Of a DNA stretch of 64,000 nt, positions 25,601-32,707 are shown in pieces. Under the pieces are notes generated by a model, which saw nothing but the letters and a program-made list of their open reading frames with translations, was not told where the DNA came from and did not search any database. A program made the position numbers and the translations under genes. The number at the start of each line of letters is the position of its first letter. Within the stretch, counting starts at the first letter, position 1. The stretch is from a virus. Where the stretch lies: the IMG/VR virus record IMGVR_UViG_3300007512_000008, positions 1 through 64,000 of that record, one strand, 5' to 3'.

Positions 25601-27812
25601 GGTTCTGGGTGGGACCGGCGCAGAGCAGGCCGGCTTGGTAGCCAAGGACACTGCCGATGCAGGGATCCGCGGGACCATGATGGAGCCGACCATCTTCGGT
25701 GAGGTTGGTATCTCCGGAGGTCAGGTCCCGACGACCACATATGGCGATGCTCGGGACGGTCAGCCGGTCGTGACCTTCTACGCGGATGGTGGGACCACTC
25801 CCCAGAACAACGTCTTCAAGATGACGTTTGAGGGAACCCCCATCACGGTGGAGTTCACGGACGCCTCCGGAGTCGCGATCGCCTCGGGAAGCTCCGCTGA
25901 CGTGCCTCTGGGCCCTGTGGGTTCGGCCAACACGGTCCTGGGCCAGATCAGCGCTGCCATGACGGCAGCGGGTCTCTCCGCCGCTCCGGTCCAGGAAGGG
26001 GCTGGTATCCGTCTCCGTGGTGATCTGACCACGGCGGCCACCAGCATCGTCCTCGGGACTGGCTCGGCCAACGAGATCCTCGGGTTCACCGACGGTGACT
26101 CTGTCGAGCGTGAGACCCTCTCGGTGGATACCCTGGTCTCCGCCCTGATGGCTCACACCAACACGACCCTGTCGGACTCGATCTTCACCTGGGCCGGGGC
26201 CTCCGGATACTTCGCCTTCGCCGCTCTCGCGAAGCGGGTCACGGACTCGGCCAACGCTCAGTACCTGTACCTGCAGAGCCAGGGCAACGCGGGCGCTGGC
26301 ACGACCTCAAGCATCGCCATCGACGAGGCCGCCACCGACTCCACTACCCTTCCGGGCACGGGCCTGGGGATCTCCGACGGCGACGGCGGCTCGGGTGAGG
26401 ATGCCGTCGACGGCTTCTACGTCACCTCCTCCGATACCGTGAACGGATCCGGGTCCGCAGGAACCTCGGTGTTCAACTCCGGAACGGGCCAGGACGGATA
26501 CGTCGGCCAGACCTACCGTGACTCGGTGACGGGCCTCACCTTCTCGGTTCTCGCTCGAGAGGGGGGCTCTTCCTACCCGGCGGGCCAGACCTTCACCATC
26601 ACCTGTCGGTCTCTGGCGACCACGGACTCCAACCTCCCGACCAACGTGATTCCTGGGGTGGAGCTCATCGTCTCCAACACCTCTGGAATCACGGCGGGCG
26701 ACACAGCGGTTGTGTCCACCTTCGACAGTTCCGGAAACTCTCCGGATGTGGGCGACCTCTACTATGTCTCCTACAACTACAGCAAGGCGGACTTCTCCAC
26801 TTCCCTGTACACCAAGATGGCGGCCATCGAGGCAGCTTTCGGTGGTCTCTCTCCGGAGAACCCCGCGACTCTCGCCTCGTATCTGGCTCTCCTGAACGGT
26901 GCGGTCATCCTGGCCATCCGCCAGGTCCAGGCCGATACGGACTCCGACAGCGATGGCGTCAATGACGAGGCCAGCGTCGCTGCGTTCATGTCGGCTATCG
27001 ACTCGGTGGCGGGGGCTCTCCCCGGCGGTGCGTATCCGGACACTCTGATCGCTCTCAAGGGCGGGAGTGACACTCTGAACCAGTACCTGGCGCAGCAGGC
27101 CGACATCCAGTCCAGCCTTCGCTATCGTGCGGAGCGCACCGTCATCGCTGGTTGCTCGGCGGGAACGGAGCCTCGCGCGGCAGGGGACCAGGCCGAGGCC
27201 GTCGCCCGTTATCGCTTCCGCCTCGTCTACCCGGACATGTACAACATCACCCTGAGCACAGCGACTGCGGAGAACGAGGAGTTCCTGGTCGACGGGACCT
27301 TCATGGCTGCCGCTCTGGCTGGGAACCGGGCCTCTCCTCGGGTCGATGTCGCGACTCCCTGGACGGGCGCGCGGATCCTCGGTATCGATTCGGTCGCTCG
27401 GGTCCTCGATGCGGTTCAGGAGAACCAGGTTGCGGTTCGCGGTGTCACGGTGATCACTCAGGAGCGCTCCGTCATCAAGGTCCGCCAGGGCTTCACGACG
27501 GATATGGCGAACAACCTCACCAAGCTCCCGACGATCATCACGATCGCGGACGAGGTTCAGCGTCAGTCCCGGTCCACCTTGGACCGGTTCAGCGGGATCA
27601 AGAACCTGGACGGCGTCACCGGCCAGATCGAGACTCAGCTGAACTCGACGCTCCGTCAGCTGAACAAGGCCCAGATCATTGCGGCGTACACCCCGTCCAC
27701 GGCGCAGTCCTCTCCGGACAACCCGACGACGGCAGAGGTGGAGTCCAGCTACGCTCCGGTGTTCCCGCTCCTGTACCTGCTCCTGACGTTCCAGATGCGT
27801 TCAAGTTTGTGA
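22626..27812 (+). CDS. Giant contractile tail sheath protein
   Basis: A 1728-aa protein. The N-terminus has the sheath hallmark YAPPGVYTQTF (residues 8-18), and the C-terminal ~250 residues (DVATPWTGARILGIDSVARV, then KVRQGFTTDMANNLTKLP and LDRFSGIKNLDG) match the conserved sheath core. Between them are large beta-rich insertions with at least three copies of an Ala-Ile-Asn/LGF module, e.g. SANTTLGLTTG near 262 and SANEILGFTDG near 1146. Ordinary sheaths are about 400-700 aa, so this one is very long. Strong codon bias indicates high expression. It builds the contractile tail and drives injection. A TTTATA element lies upstream. Confidence 0.9.
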   Translation: MSFPGDTYAPPGVYTQTFFDNPLQGISASLRIPLLLGTGSESLFQDALEVVRGSSSSSDQRVVDEDLSGRAVVSVSESGEVTLGAFNGSLKRVQVKNFPIVNGNGTGTTATNSSKIRVTIAGNPVVVLAIDGAKGILTLSTAPKLGEETLATYFFNRTDTLVTDTLSDQVTSDAPEIYGTADQNYDITTDVNDTLEFTVDSEDAVTVTLSESPTGGWTAAQIAAFINSDASGTSLSATTAEDSQGRTVLYLTADRDIVVGSGSANTTLGLTTGTDTARNKTFFTFQGPIVDGTNGGITSTDPADVTVKVDGTQVIPESLDGASRTFTLGFAPEPGAVVTCQYYFNSWQDTFDHLQHRNITAITQAGLTPDRKDYTSGTDFILKDDKILWGTASLVESGVHTSGATYFNDTQVSTTLVDARQYLAECAAYVDTSVNPPLEDRKTFTLPLVATTGNGRNSLIDSDTFTDVANGRVGLPTNRPDLVLVYWGYSLSDAVERGAVEVTKVDSDNSRVTLASAVPVGASVYATFYYNTIQDQEYTLTVDTEGGSGVGVYSVANEDGDSLYTALFSSKSAGLATIQIQFPSGAESTADTRFETPFDATSYVGPVEEDVTVTFATQNATLGSYTVPGAGPYYIAPGASDNFDIIVDGATLTGGHVDLSDPIGSGSGFFAQMVGNEIEYSAASGGTSFVVDSTNNTIDLMVDGVLLNAIALDDSTSITASFTNVINQVAFGVYGATASSGGAATIVIPNGSYASGTDDYYIGWEVVVTGGLGAAATIRTVTDYVASTKTLTLDGGTYDGTSVFSLYNPDNAPYMTGATRFLSAVTITAGEYDELQISVTGSTTGQTTLDCAGGDAIVAGTYTTATALAAAVQTAIDAAISTAAAACVITVGVDTSGRLTFSLIPDPTDTEGAYLEFVAQTAGEDFALLAGLDTDAAAQSGQAKLFAGPIARVYSLGASPYLTDRIILRNRLIPGQTGSMDGEFIKGFCQLEVLGGTGAEQAGLVAKDTADAGIRGTMMEPTIFGEVGISGGQVPTTTYGDARDGQPVVTFYADGGTTPQNNVFKMTFEGTPITVEFTDASGVAIASGSSADVPLGPVGSANTVLGQISAAMTAAGLSAAPVQEGAGIRLRGDLTTAATSIVLGTGSANEILGFTDGDSVERETLSVDTLVSALMAHTNTTLSDSIFTWAGASGYFAFAALAKRVTDSANAQYLYLQSQGNAGAGTTSSIAIDEAATDSTTLPGTGLGISDGDGGSGEDAVDGFYVTSSDTVNGSGSAGTSVFNSGTGQDGYVGQTYRDSVTGLTFSVLAREGGSSYPAGQTFTITCRSLATTDSNLPTNVIPGVELIVSNTSGITAGDTAVVSTFDSSGNSPDVGDLYYVSYNYSKADFSTSLYTKMAAIEAAFGGLSPENPATLASYLALLNGAVILAIRQVQADTDSDSDGVNDEASVAAFMSAIDSVAGALPGGAYPDTLIALKGGSDTLNQYLAQQADIQSSLRYRAERTVIAGCSAGTEPRAAGDQAEAVARYRFRLVYPDMYNITLSTATAENEEFLVDGTFMAAALAGNRASPRVDVATPWTGARILGIDSVARVLDAVQENQVAVRGVTVITQERSVIKVRQGFTTDMANNLTKLPTIITIADEVQRQSRSTLDRFSGIKNLDGVTGQIETQLNSTLRQLNKAQIIAAYTPSTAQSSPDNPTTAEVESSYAPVFPLLYLLLTFQMRSSL

Positions 27813-27852
27813 GCCCCGCCAGCTTATAGCGACTCCACTTTAGATACGGTAA

Positions 27853-27876
27853 GGTTATCCTGAACGAAGGATAACC
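27853..27876 (+). promoter_or_regulatory. RBS-sequestering hairpin before homing endonuclease
   Basis: A perfect inverted repeat, GGTTATCC (27853-27860), loop TGAACGAA, then GGATAACC (27869-27876), ends one base before the ATG at 27878. The likely Shine-Dalgarno AAGGAT overlaps the loop and 3' arm. Folding in RNA would hide the ribosome binding site, a type of control known for T4 homing endonucleases. Confidence 0.55.
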
Positions 27877-27877
27877 C

Positions 27878-29797
27878 ATGTCGCAACGTGTCTCGAACCC
27901 CAACCGCAGGGTTCCGCACCGCTCTCCCAAGAAGAACCCCACGCCTCCTGATTCTGTTCTAAGGGAAGCGTGGGGTAGGGATCTCCCTCTCAAGAGGACG
28001 GCCCAAGACTTGGGCATTCCTCATGTTCGTCTGAGAAAGAACTGGGTCCGTCTCTTTGGCCTCGATGTTTACAAGGCGAGAGGGAAGAGACTCCAGGCAG
28101 AGTCAGCGGCTCGTGTCTGCAGGGAGAACGCGAAGACCCGGACCTATCGAACCGTTCAGGTTCCTTGCTCGAAGTGCGCTGTCTCCCAGGACCTACGTGC
28201 AAACCAGGCAGCGCACCTGGACCGGAGCAAGTTCGTCTGTGATGATTGTCGGTACGATCGAGCCTGTCCAGTTTGTCAGAAGAGAGTCTCCGGGGCTGTG
28301 GGCTTGTCCGCCCATCTCTCCCGCTCGAAGGACGAGGCTCACCGAGCCTACCAGGACCAGCAGCGGGCATCCAAGTGGGAGGGGAAGACCGAGCCTCGGG
28401 ACTTCGTGACCTGTCGGGAGTGTGGGTTCCGAGGGGAGACTCTCGCCAATCACATCCAGAAGCACGGTCTCACTGCTGCCACCTATCGGGAGAAGTACGG
28501 AGAATCCACCCCTATCCGTTCGGACGCGTGTCGTGAGAACCGGAGTGCGGCTATCAAGAAGGCTCTGTCCATTCAGGACAGGACGGGAACGAAGGAGACC
28601 ACTTGCCCTGACTGCGGATGTCCCCATCAGGTGAACAAGCACTACGGTCCTCGTCATGACCACCGCTGTGGAGAGTGTCGAGCCTGGGCAGAGGCTTTGC
28701 GGTGGGAGAATCTTCGGGAACCGTTCGACTACGTGGAGTGTGTAGAGTGTGGCTACCGGGCTGAGAACCTGACCTCTCATATCACGAACGCCCACCCCAC
28801 CTATCGAGAGGACTACCCTGAGGTAGTGATCGTTGCTCTGAACTCACCTATCCGAGACAAGTCCGAACTCCGAGGAAGAGTCCTCTCGGAGGAGACCCGA
28901 CGCCGGATGTCAGTGAACGCGGGTCGGTGGAACAAGGGGCTCACGAAGGACACCCACCCTTCCCTACAGGCTATCTCCGAGAAGATGGTAGGACGCGTTC
29001 CTTGGAACAGAGGGCTCACCCGAGAAACAGATCCCCGAGTCCAGGCCGCAGCAGCCAAGATTCGTCTCTACGTGGGAGAGAACCGGCCGTGGGACAACGG
29101 TCTCCGTATAGATCTCTCCTCTGAGGACATGGCTCCTGTCCTCGACTCCAAGGGCCGGGTGGATTGGAAGAAGGTTTCGGAGCAGGGTCTTCCCGGAACA
29201 GCTGTTCGCAGATACATGGACGAGCACGACCTCAAGGTCTCTCCTGACAACAGGAGAGCAGCCTCGGACGCTCAGATCATCCGTTTGGACAAGGAAGTGT
29301 TCGAGCCCTTCAAGCTCAAGAACGGCAAAGTTGATCGGCGGAGAGCGGCTGAGGGAATTGGTCATGGAGTTGGAGTCATCACCCGAGAAGCTCTCCGCCA
29401 TGGTATAGAAATCGCACATCGGAGGGTTGCCCAACCAAAATGCCTCCAGGCCATCTCCAAGGCCCTTGGAGATTCTACATTCACCGAGGAGTGGAAGGAC
29501 TGGAGGTTCGTCTCCTTGAAGGGCTTCCGCTATCGATACGACGGTTTCTTCCCAGCCCACAACCTTGTTGTGGAGTTCCAGGGCTATCAGCACTACACCT
29601 GGCCCAACCGATACCACAAGAGCTACTCTCAGTTCCTCGCAGGGCGTCAGCGGGACCGGCTCAAGCGGGGGCTCGTCGAGGCTGTCCCGGACTTGGTGTT
29701 CCTGGAGGTTCGGGAGGATGAACCCTACGATGATGTCTCCTACCTCCAGGGCCGTTTAGTTCAGTTGGGAGTTTCCCCTTGCCTCCGCGAGACGTAA
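27878..29797 (+). CDS. Composite homing endonuclease: zinc fingers, NUMOD3, PD-(D/E)XK
   Basis: A 639-aa free-standing homing-type nuclease. Several CxxC zinc modules come first, including MucR-like fingers such as VTCRECGFRGETLANHI with TAATYREKYGES, and VECVECGYRAENLTSHI. NUMOD3-type DNA-binding motifs (SEETRRRMSVNAGRWNKGLT, then MVGRVPWNRGLT) follow. The C-terminal domain has a Vsr/EDxHD-like PD-(D/E)XK core: RYDGFFPAHNLVVEFQGYQHY and DLVFLEVREDE. It probably cuts a phage locus to spread itself. It separates the sheath from the next small gene, and its less biased codons suggest recent arrival. Its start is preceded by a perfect hairpin. Confidence 0.8.
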   Translation: MSQRVSNPNRRVPHRSPKKNPTPPDSVLREAWGRDLPLKRTAQDLGIPHVRLRKNWVRLFGLDVYKARGKRLQAESAARVCRENAKTRTYRTVQVPCSKCAVSQDLRANQAAHLDRSKFVCDDCRYDRACPVCQKRVSGAVGLSAHLSRSKDEAHRAYQDQQRASKWEGKTEPRDFVTCRECGFRGETLANHIQKHGLTAATYREKYGESTPIRSDACRENRSAAIKKALSIQDRTGTKETTCPDCGCPHQVNKHYGPRHDHRCGECRAWAEALRWENLREPFDYVECVECGYRAENLTSHITNAHPTYREDYPEVVIVALNSPIRDKSELRGRVLSEETRRRMSVNAGRWNKGLTKDTHPSLQAISEKMVGRVPWNRGLTRETDPRVQAAAAKIRLYVGENRPWDNGLRIDLSSEDMAPVLDSKGRVDWKKVSEQGLPGTAVRRYMDEHDLKVSPDNRRAASDAQIIRLDKEVFEPFKLKNGKVDRRRAAEGIGHGVGVITREALRHGIEIAHRRVAQPKCLQAISKALGDSTFTEEWKDWRFVSLKGFRYRYDGFFPAHNLVVEFQGYQHYTWPNRYHKSYSQFLAGRQRDRLKRGLVEAVPDLVFLEVREDEPYDDVSYLQGRLVQLGVSPCLRET

Positions 29798-29809
29798 CTC
29801 AAACGGAGG
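29782..29809 (+). promoter_or_regulatory. CCTCCG/CGGAGG hairpin over the RBS of the next gene
   Basis: CCTCCG (29782-29787) in the last codons of the endonuclease gene can pair with CGGAGG (29804-29809), the ribosome binding site for ATG 29814, across a 16-nt loop. Translation through the upstream stop would open the structure. Confidence 0.35.
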
Positions 29810-29813
29810 TAAT

Positions 29814-30068
29814 ATGGGATACGATCGATCAGTTTGGGACAGTGTGTCGGCTTCGGCTCGTCAGTTGATCCAGGAGCACTTCGGAACTTCTCCGAAGCAG
29901 GTGCCCTACTTCACGACCTGGGACAAGCCGGACTTCGTGGAGACGGACATCCCCCACATCGAGTCGGAGGGTGTGTTCACCACCGGAGAGACCAACGGGG
30001 AGAAGGCCGTGCGGTGGGAGCACAGCAACCAGGCAGGGCACTCCTTCTTTCTGCCTCCGTTGCCATGA
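29814..30068 (+). CDS. Small hypothetical protein
   Basis: An 84-aa protein with a strong ribosome binding site (CGGAGG). It starts as a helix (WDSVSASARQLIQEHFG) and continues as a loop- and Trp-rich region. No recognised family. It overlaps the following gene by 4 nt (ATGA). It is in the virion-associated region, downstream of the sheath and the inserted endonuclease. Confidence 0.65.
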   Translation: MGYDRSVWDSVSASARQLIQEHFGTSPKQVPYFTTWDKPDFVETDIPHIESEGVFTTGETNGEKAVRWEHSNQAGHSFFLPPLP

Positions 30069-30325
30069 ACTGCGAGCACCGGTGCAACGAGGTGGGTGGT
30101 CCTTGGATCGCCGAGAACCCTGCCTGTCCTGTGCATGGGGCGGAGGCGGTTCTCGAGAGGGCCATCCATGAGCGAGAGAAGAAGGATCTCACGGCGCAGG
30201 TACAGATTCTCACCCAATGTATGCGCTCTATCACACTCACTCCCTGCTGCTGTCGCGAAAGGATATTCTGTCCCTCGTGTGAGGCGAACAAGGCGCTGAC
30301 TCTCGCGGAACATGCCGCCCGGTAA
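30065..30325 (+). CDS. Small Cys/His-rich protein
   Basis: An 86-aa protein starting at ATG 30065 inside the previous stop. Two clusters could bind zinc: CEHRCNEVGGPW with CPVHG near the N-terminus, and CCCRERIFCPSCEANK near the C-terminus, linked by a helix (LERAIHEREKKDLTAQVQIL). No known family. Confidence 0.65.
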   Translation: MNCEHRCNEVGGPWIAENPACPVHGAEAVLERAIHEREKKDLTAQVQILTQCMRSITLTPCCCRERIFCPSCEANKALTLAEHAAR

Positions 30326-30333
30326 TCCTGGGT

Positions 30334-30699
30334 ATGTCCGAAGTCAACCTCCGACCTCTCCTCCGAACTATCGGCCGTGTTGCTCGGTTCTATCCAAGCG
30401 GACAAGACCGAGGGAGTTGGTCCTATTCGAAGGCGTTCATTCGCCGGAACATGTCTTGGGTGTTCGAGGAAGGCATCGACCTCGGGGAGCTCTTCAACGC
30501 GACCCCTGAAGTACTTCAGAAGTACAGCCTCTCCGCTTGGGGTGGCCTGACTGCTCCCCGAAGAGCAGAGGCCGAGATAGCTCTACAGCTGTTGGAGGCA
30601 GACCAGCCGGTTTCCAAGCAGGAACTCGAGCGTCTCAAACCCGCGCGGAAAGACCACCGACGCAGAAGTTCCCGGAGCAGGAGGCGTCGTCGACGGTAG
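30334..30699 (+). CDS. Hypothetical protein with Arg-rich C-terminus
   Basis: A 121-aa protein. The first 90 residues form a small mixed domain (RTIGRVARFYPSGQDRGSWS), and the last 20 are nearly all Arg/Ser/Lys (ending RRRRRR). The basic tail suggests nucleic-acid binding or DNA condensation in the head. Family not recognised. Confidence 0.65.
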   Translation: MSEVNLRPLLRTIGRVARFYPSGQDRGSWSYSKAFIRRNMSWVFEEGIDLGELFNATPEVLQKYSLSAWGGLTAPRRAEAEIALQLLEADQPVSKQELERLKPARKDHRRRSSRSRRRRRR

Positions 30700-30723
30700 G
30701 ATCGCTATCCATGGCATCCTATC

Positions 30724-31374
30724 ATGGAAGATCTCAGATCCATTTCCGTCCGTGTCGCTCGGAGCCACCGCCAAGCTCGAGCCCCAGTGGCTCTCCTGCG
30801 GCAGCGAACTCAGTTCTCCTGTATGGCGACGTCTATGACGATGTGCCTCCGCGCGTTGGGGCATCAGTCCAATGAGGACGAGGTCAACAAGGTGATGGGA
30901 GCTACTCCTGCACGAGGCGCTTCCTGGGAGCAGGCCCTCGCCACCGCCCAGCACTATGGTTGCCGAGCAACCCTGACCACCCCCTCTACGGTCATGCAGC
31001 TACAGGGGTGGACGGACGCAGAGAAGCCGGTGATGATCGCGTGGAACCCTGAGGGGCGAGACTGGTCCCACGCTTCCTGTGTGTTCGACGTGGCGCCGGG
31101 TCTTCCAGACCCCATCCCTCCGGAGGCGGTTGTCCAGGGCTCGGGAGAGGGACTCTACATCTGGGTAGCGGATCCGAATATTCCCCACCCTGAGAAGCTC
31201 ATCCGCATCGTCCATGAGGACGTGTTCTATTCGAAGTGGTACGAGAAGTGGCCTCGCTATCTGGTGCGCCGGCCTGCCCTCATGTTGGAGAGGGAGATCA
31301 CCTCTGGAGGCCGTCAGGTGATGGCATCTTCCGAGTCCCATCCGGAAAGGGCAGCTCGCCTGAACGGGCGGTAG
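30724..31374 (+). CDS. C39-like cysteine peptidase
   Basis: A 216-aa papain-like protein of the C39-like type. The catalytic segment is LRQRTQFSCMATSMTMCLRALG, with an oxyanion Gln at 27 and nucleophile C33; H116 in WSHASCVF and D150 in YIWVADPN complete a triad. Such peptidases are common in large phages near the packaging genes, and could take part in protein maturation or act in the virion. Its substrate is unknown. The serine head protease at 52398 is separate. Confidence 0.7.
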   Translation: MEDLRSISVRVARSHRQARAPVALLRQRTQFSCMATSMTMCLRALGHQSNEDEVNKVMGATPARGASWEQALATAQHYGCRATLTTPSTVMQLQGWTDAEKPVMIAWNPEGRDWSHASCVFDVAPGLPDPIPPEAVVQGSGEGLYIWVADPNIPHPEKLIRIVHEDVFYSKWYEKWPRYLVRRPALMLEREITSGGRQVMASSESHPERAARLNGR

Positions 31375-31381
31375 ATCCGCT

Positions 31382-31409
31382 ATTGGACCTCTCTCACGGG
31401 AGGTCCAAT
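31382..31409 (+). promoter_or_regulatory. 10-bp hairpin over RBS and start codon
   Basis: ATTGGACCTC (31382-31391), loop TCTCACGG, GAGGTCCAAT (31400-31409): a perfect 10-bp stem whose 3' arm contains GGAGG and the first two bases of the ATG at 31408. In RNA it would block initiation of the 31408 gene. Confidence 0.6.
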
Positions 31410-31980
31410 GTCTCGAAGGCTCATCGGAGGGCAGAAGCCGTTCACGGTTCTGGTCGCTCATTTCACCGGCCAGACGGACTCTCGGGGCAACCCGGTCAAG
31501 TCCCGTTCTGCCATGACCATGCAGCATTTCCCCGAAGTGGCTCGGGCCAACGGGGTGGAATCTCTCCCCCATCAGGGAAGGACCCCGGGCCTCCGGACCC
31601 GTGTGGGGCATGCCAGCTTCACCACTGACGGTGTTCCGGTCTCAGCCACGGGGACCATTACCGTCACGGACACCGCTCTCGTACACCCCACCCGGGTGCA
31701 CTTGGGCTCCTTCGTCCTGACGGCCGGCGAGGATTTCGCCCTCACGGGAACGACAACGGATGTCGCTCTGGCCCTCTCCAACGCGATCGACAACCTTCCG
31801 GGATACAGCGGGACTCCAGTTGCGAACGTGATCACCGTGTCCGGACCCACCGGTCCTATCGGAAACGAGGCTCTGTTCAAGGCAACGGGGTCCTCTGCGT
31901 ATCTCCTCACCTTCTCCCCGACCAACGGAGCCCTGTCCGGGGCGGAACCTGCCATTGGCCCCATCACGAGCGTCTCGTAG
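31408..31980 (+). CDS. Virion-region protein with sheath-insert-like domain
   Basis: A 190-aa protein. A basic, extended N-terminus (SRRLIGGQKPFTVLVAHFTG) is followed by a beta-rich domain with TDVALALSNAIDNLPGYSG and NVITVSGPTGPIGNEALF. This is similar in pattern to the insertion modules of the giant sheath and the 37246 beta-helix protein. Probably a virion structural or decoration protein. Its start codon is buried in a 10-bp hairpin. Confidence 0.7.
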   Translation: MSRRLIGGQKPFTVLVAHFTGQTDSRGNPVKSRSAMTMQHFPEVARANGVESLPHQGRTPGLRTRVGHASFTTDGVPVSATGTITVTDTALVHPTRVHLGSFVLTAGEDFALTGTTTDVALALSNAIDNLPGYSGTPVANVITVSGPTGPIGNEALFKATGSSAYLLTFSPTNGALSGAEPAIGPITSVS

Positions 31981-31993
31981 GAGAATGGAATAG

Positions 31994-32707
31994 ATGTCTA
32001 CAGCAGCCACACCCTATGAGAGTCAGACCAAGAGAGACCGCAAGCGTCTCCTCAACAACCTTCCTGTGGGAACCCGCCGAGTCCGGATTCTCAATGCACA
32101 GGGGAAGCAGCAGTACAAGCGGCCTGAGGACGTCGACGTCGATCGGGATATCATCCCTCTGAACAAGAACGGTGTCCCCATTGTGATGCGGAAGAAGCCG
32201 GGGGCTCCGGTCAAGACCCGCTCCCAACTCAATCCCCTGTCGTCCCAGATCGGTCAGGTCATGGACGCTCGGGACGAGTGGATCTCCACCAACGATCTCC
32301 TGTCCCAGGCTATGGATGACGCCTCGGGAGATCCCTTCCTTGACCTTGTGCTGGTCAACATGATCGCGGAGGCCGTCAACATCGAGTTCGAGCGGGTGGA
32401 GCTCCAGCGCCATGGCCAGGGTTCCGATGCTGCGGATCTCTCGACCAAGCGTGCTCGTGTCCTCAAGGCGATCGCTGACCTGGTCCTCAACCGTCGGAAG
32501 ATCGCGGACGGGGCTCTGATCGACCTCGACTCTCCGGTCTTCAAGGCGCTGTTCACTCTCCTGCTGGAGACCTTCCGTGAGGCCATGGCCACCGGAGGCT
32601 GTCGCTCCGAGCAGATCGAGCAGACCTTCACCCATATGGTGTCCTCCCTGGATGGTGACTCCTGGAAGGGTGAGGCGCGTGCCCGGATGAAGGATGCCTT
32701 GAAGTGA
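31994..32707 (+). CDS. Candidate small terminase subunit
   Basis: A 237-aa mostly helical protein directly upstream of, and overlapping by 4 nt, the large terminase gene. The basic N-terminus (TKRDRKRLLNN) and helical core (LTLLLETFREAMATGG-like segments) are compatible with a small terminase that recognises packaging DNA. The assignment is by position. No HTH is clearly visible, so it could be another head-packaging protein. Confidence 0.6.
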   Translation: MSTAATPYESQTKRDRKRLLNNLPVGTRRVRILNAQGKQQYKRPEDVDVDRDIIPLNKNGVPIVMRKKPGAPVKTRSQLNPLSSQIGQVMDARDEWISTNDLLSQAMDDASGDPFLDLVLVNMIAEAVNIEFERVELQRHGQGSDAADLSTKRARVLKAIADLVLNRRKIADGALIDLDSPVFKALFTLLLETFREAMATGGCRSEQIEQTFTHMVSSLDGDSWKGEARARMKDALK

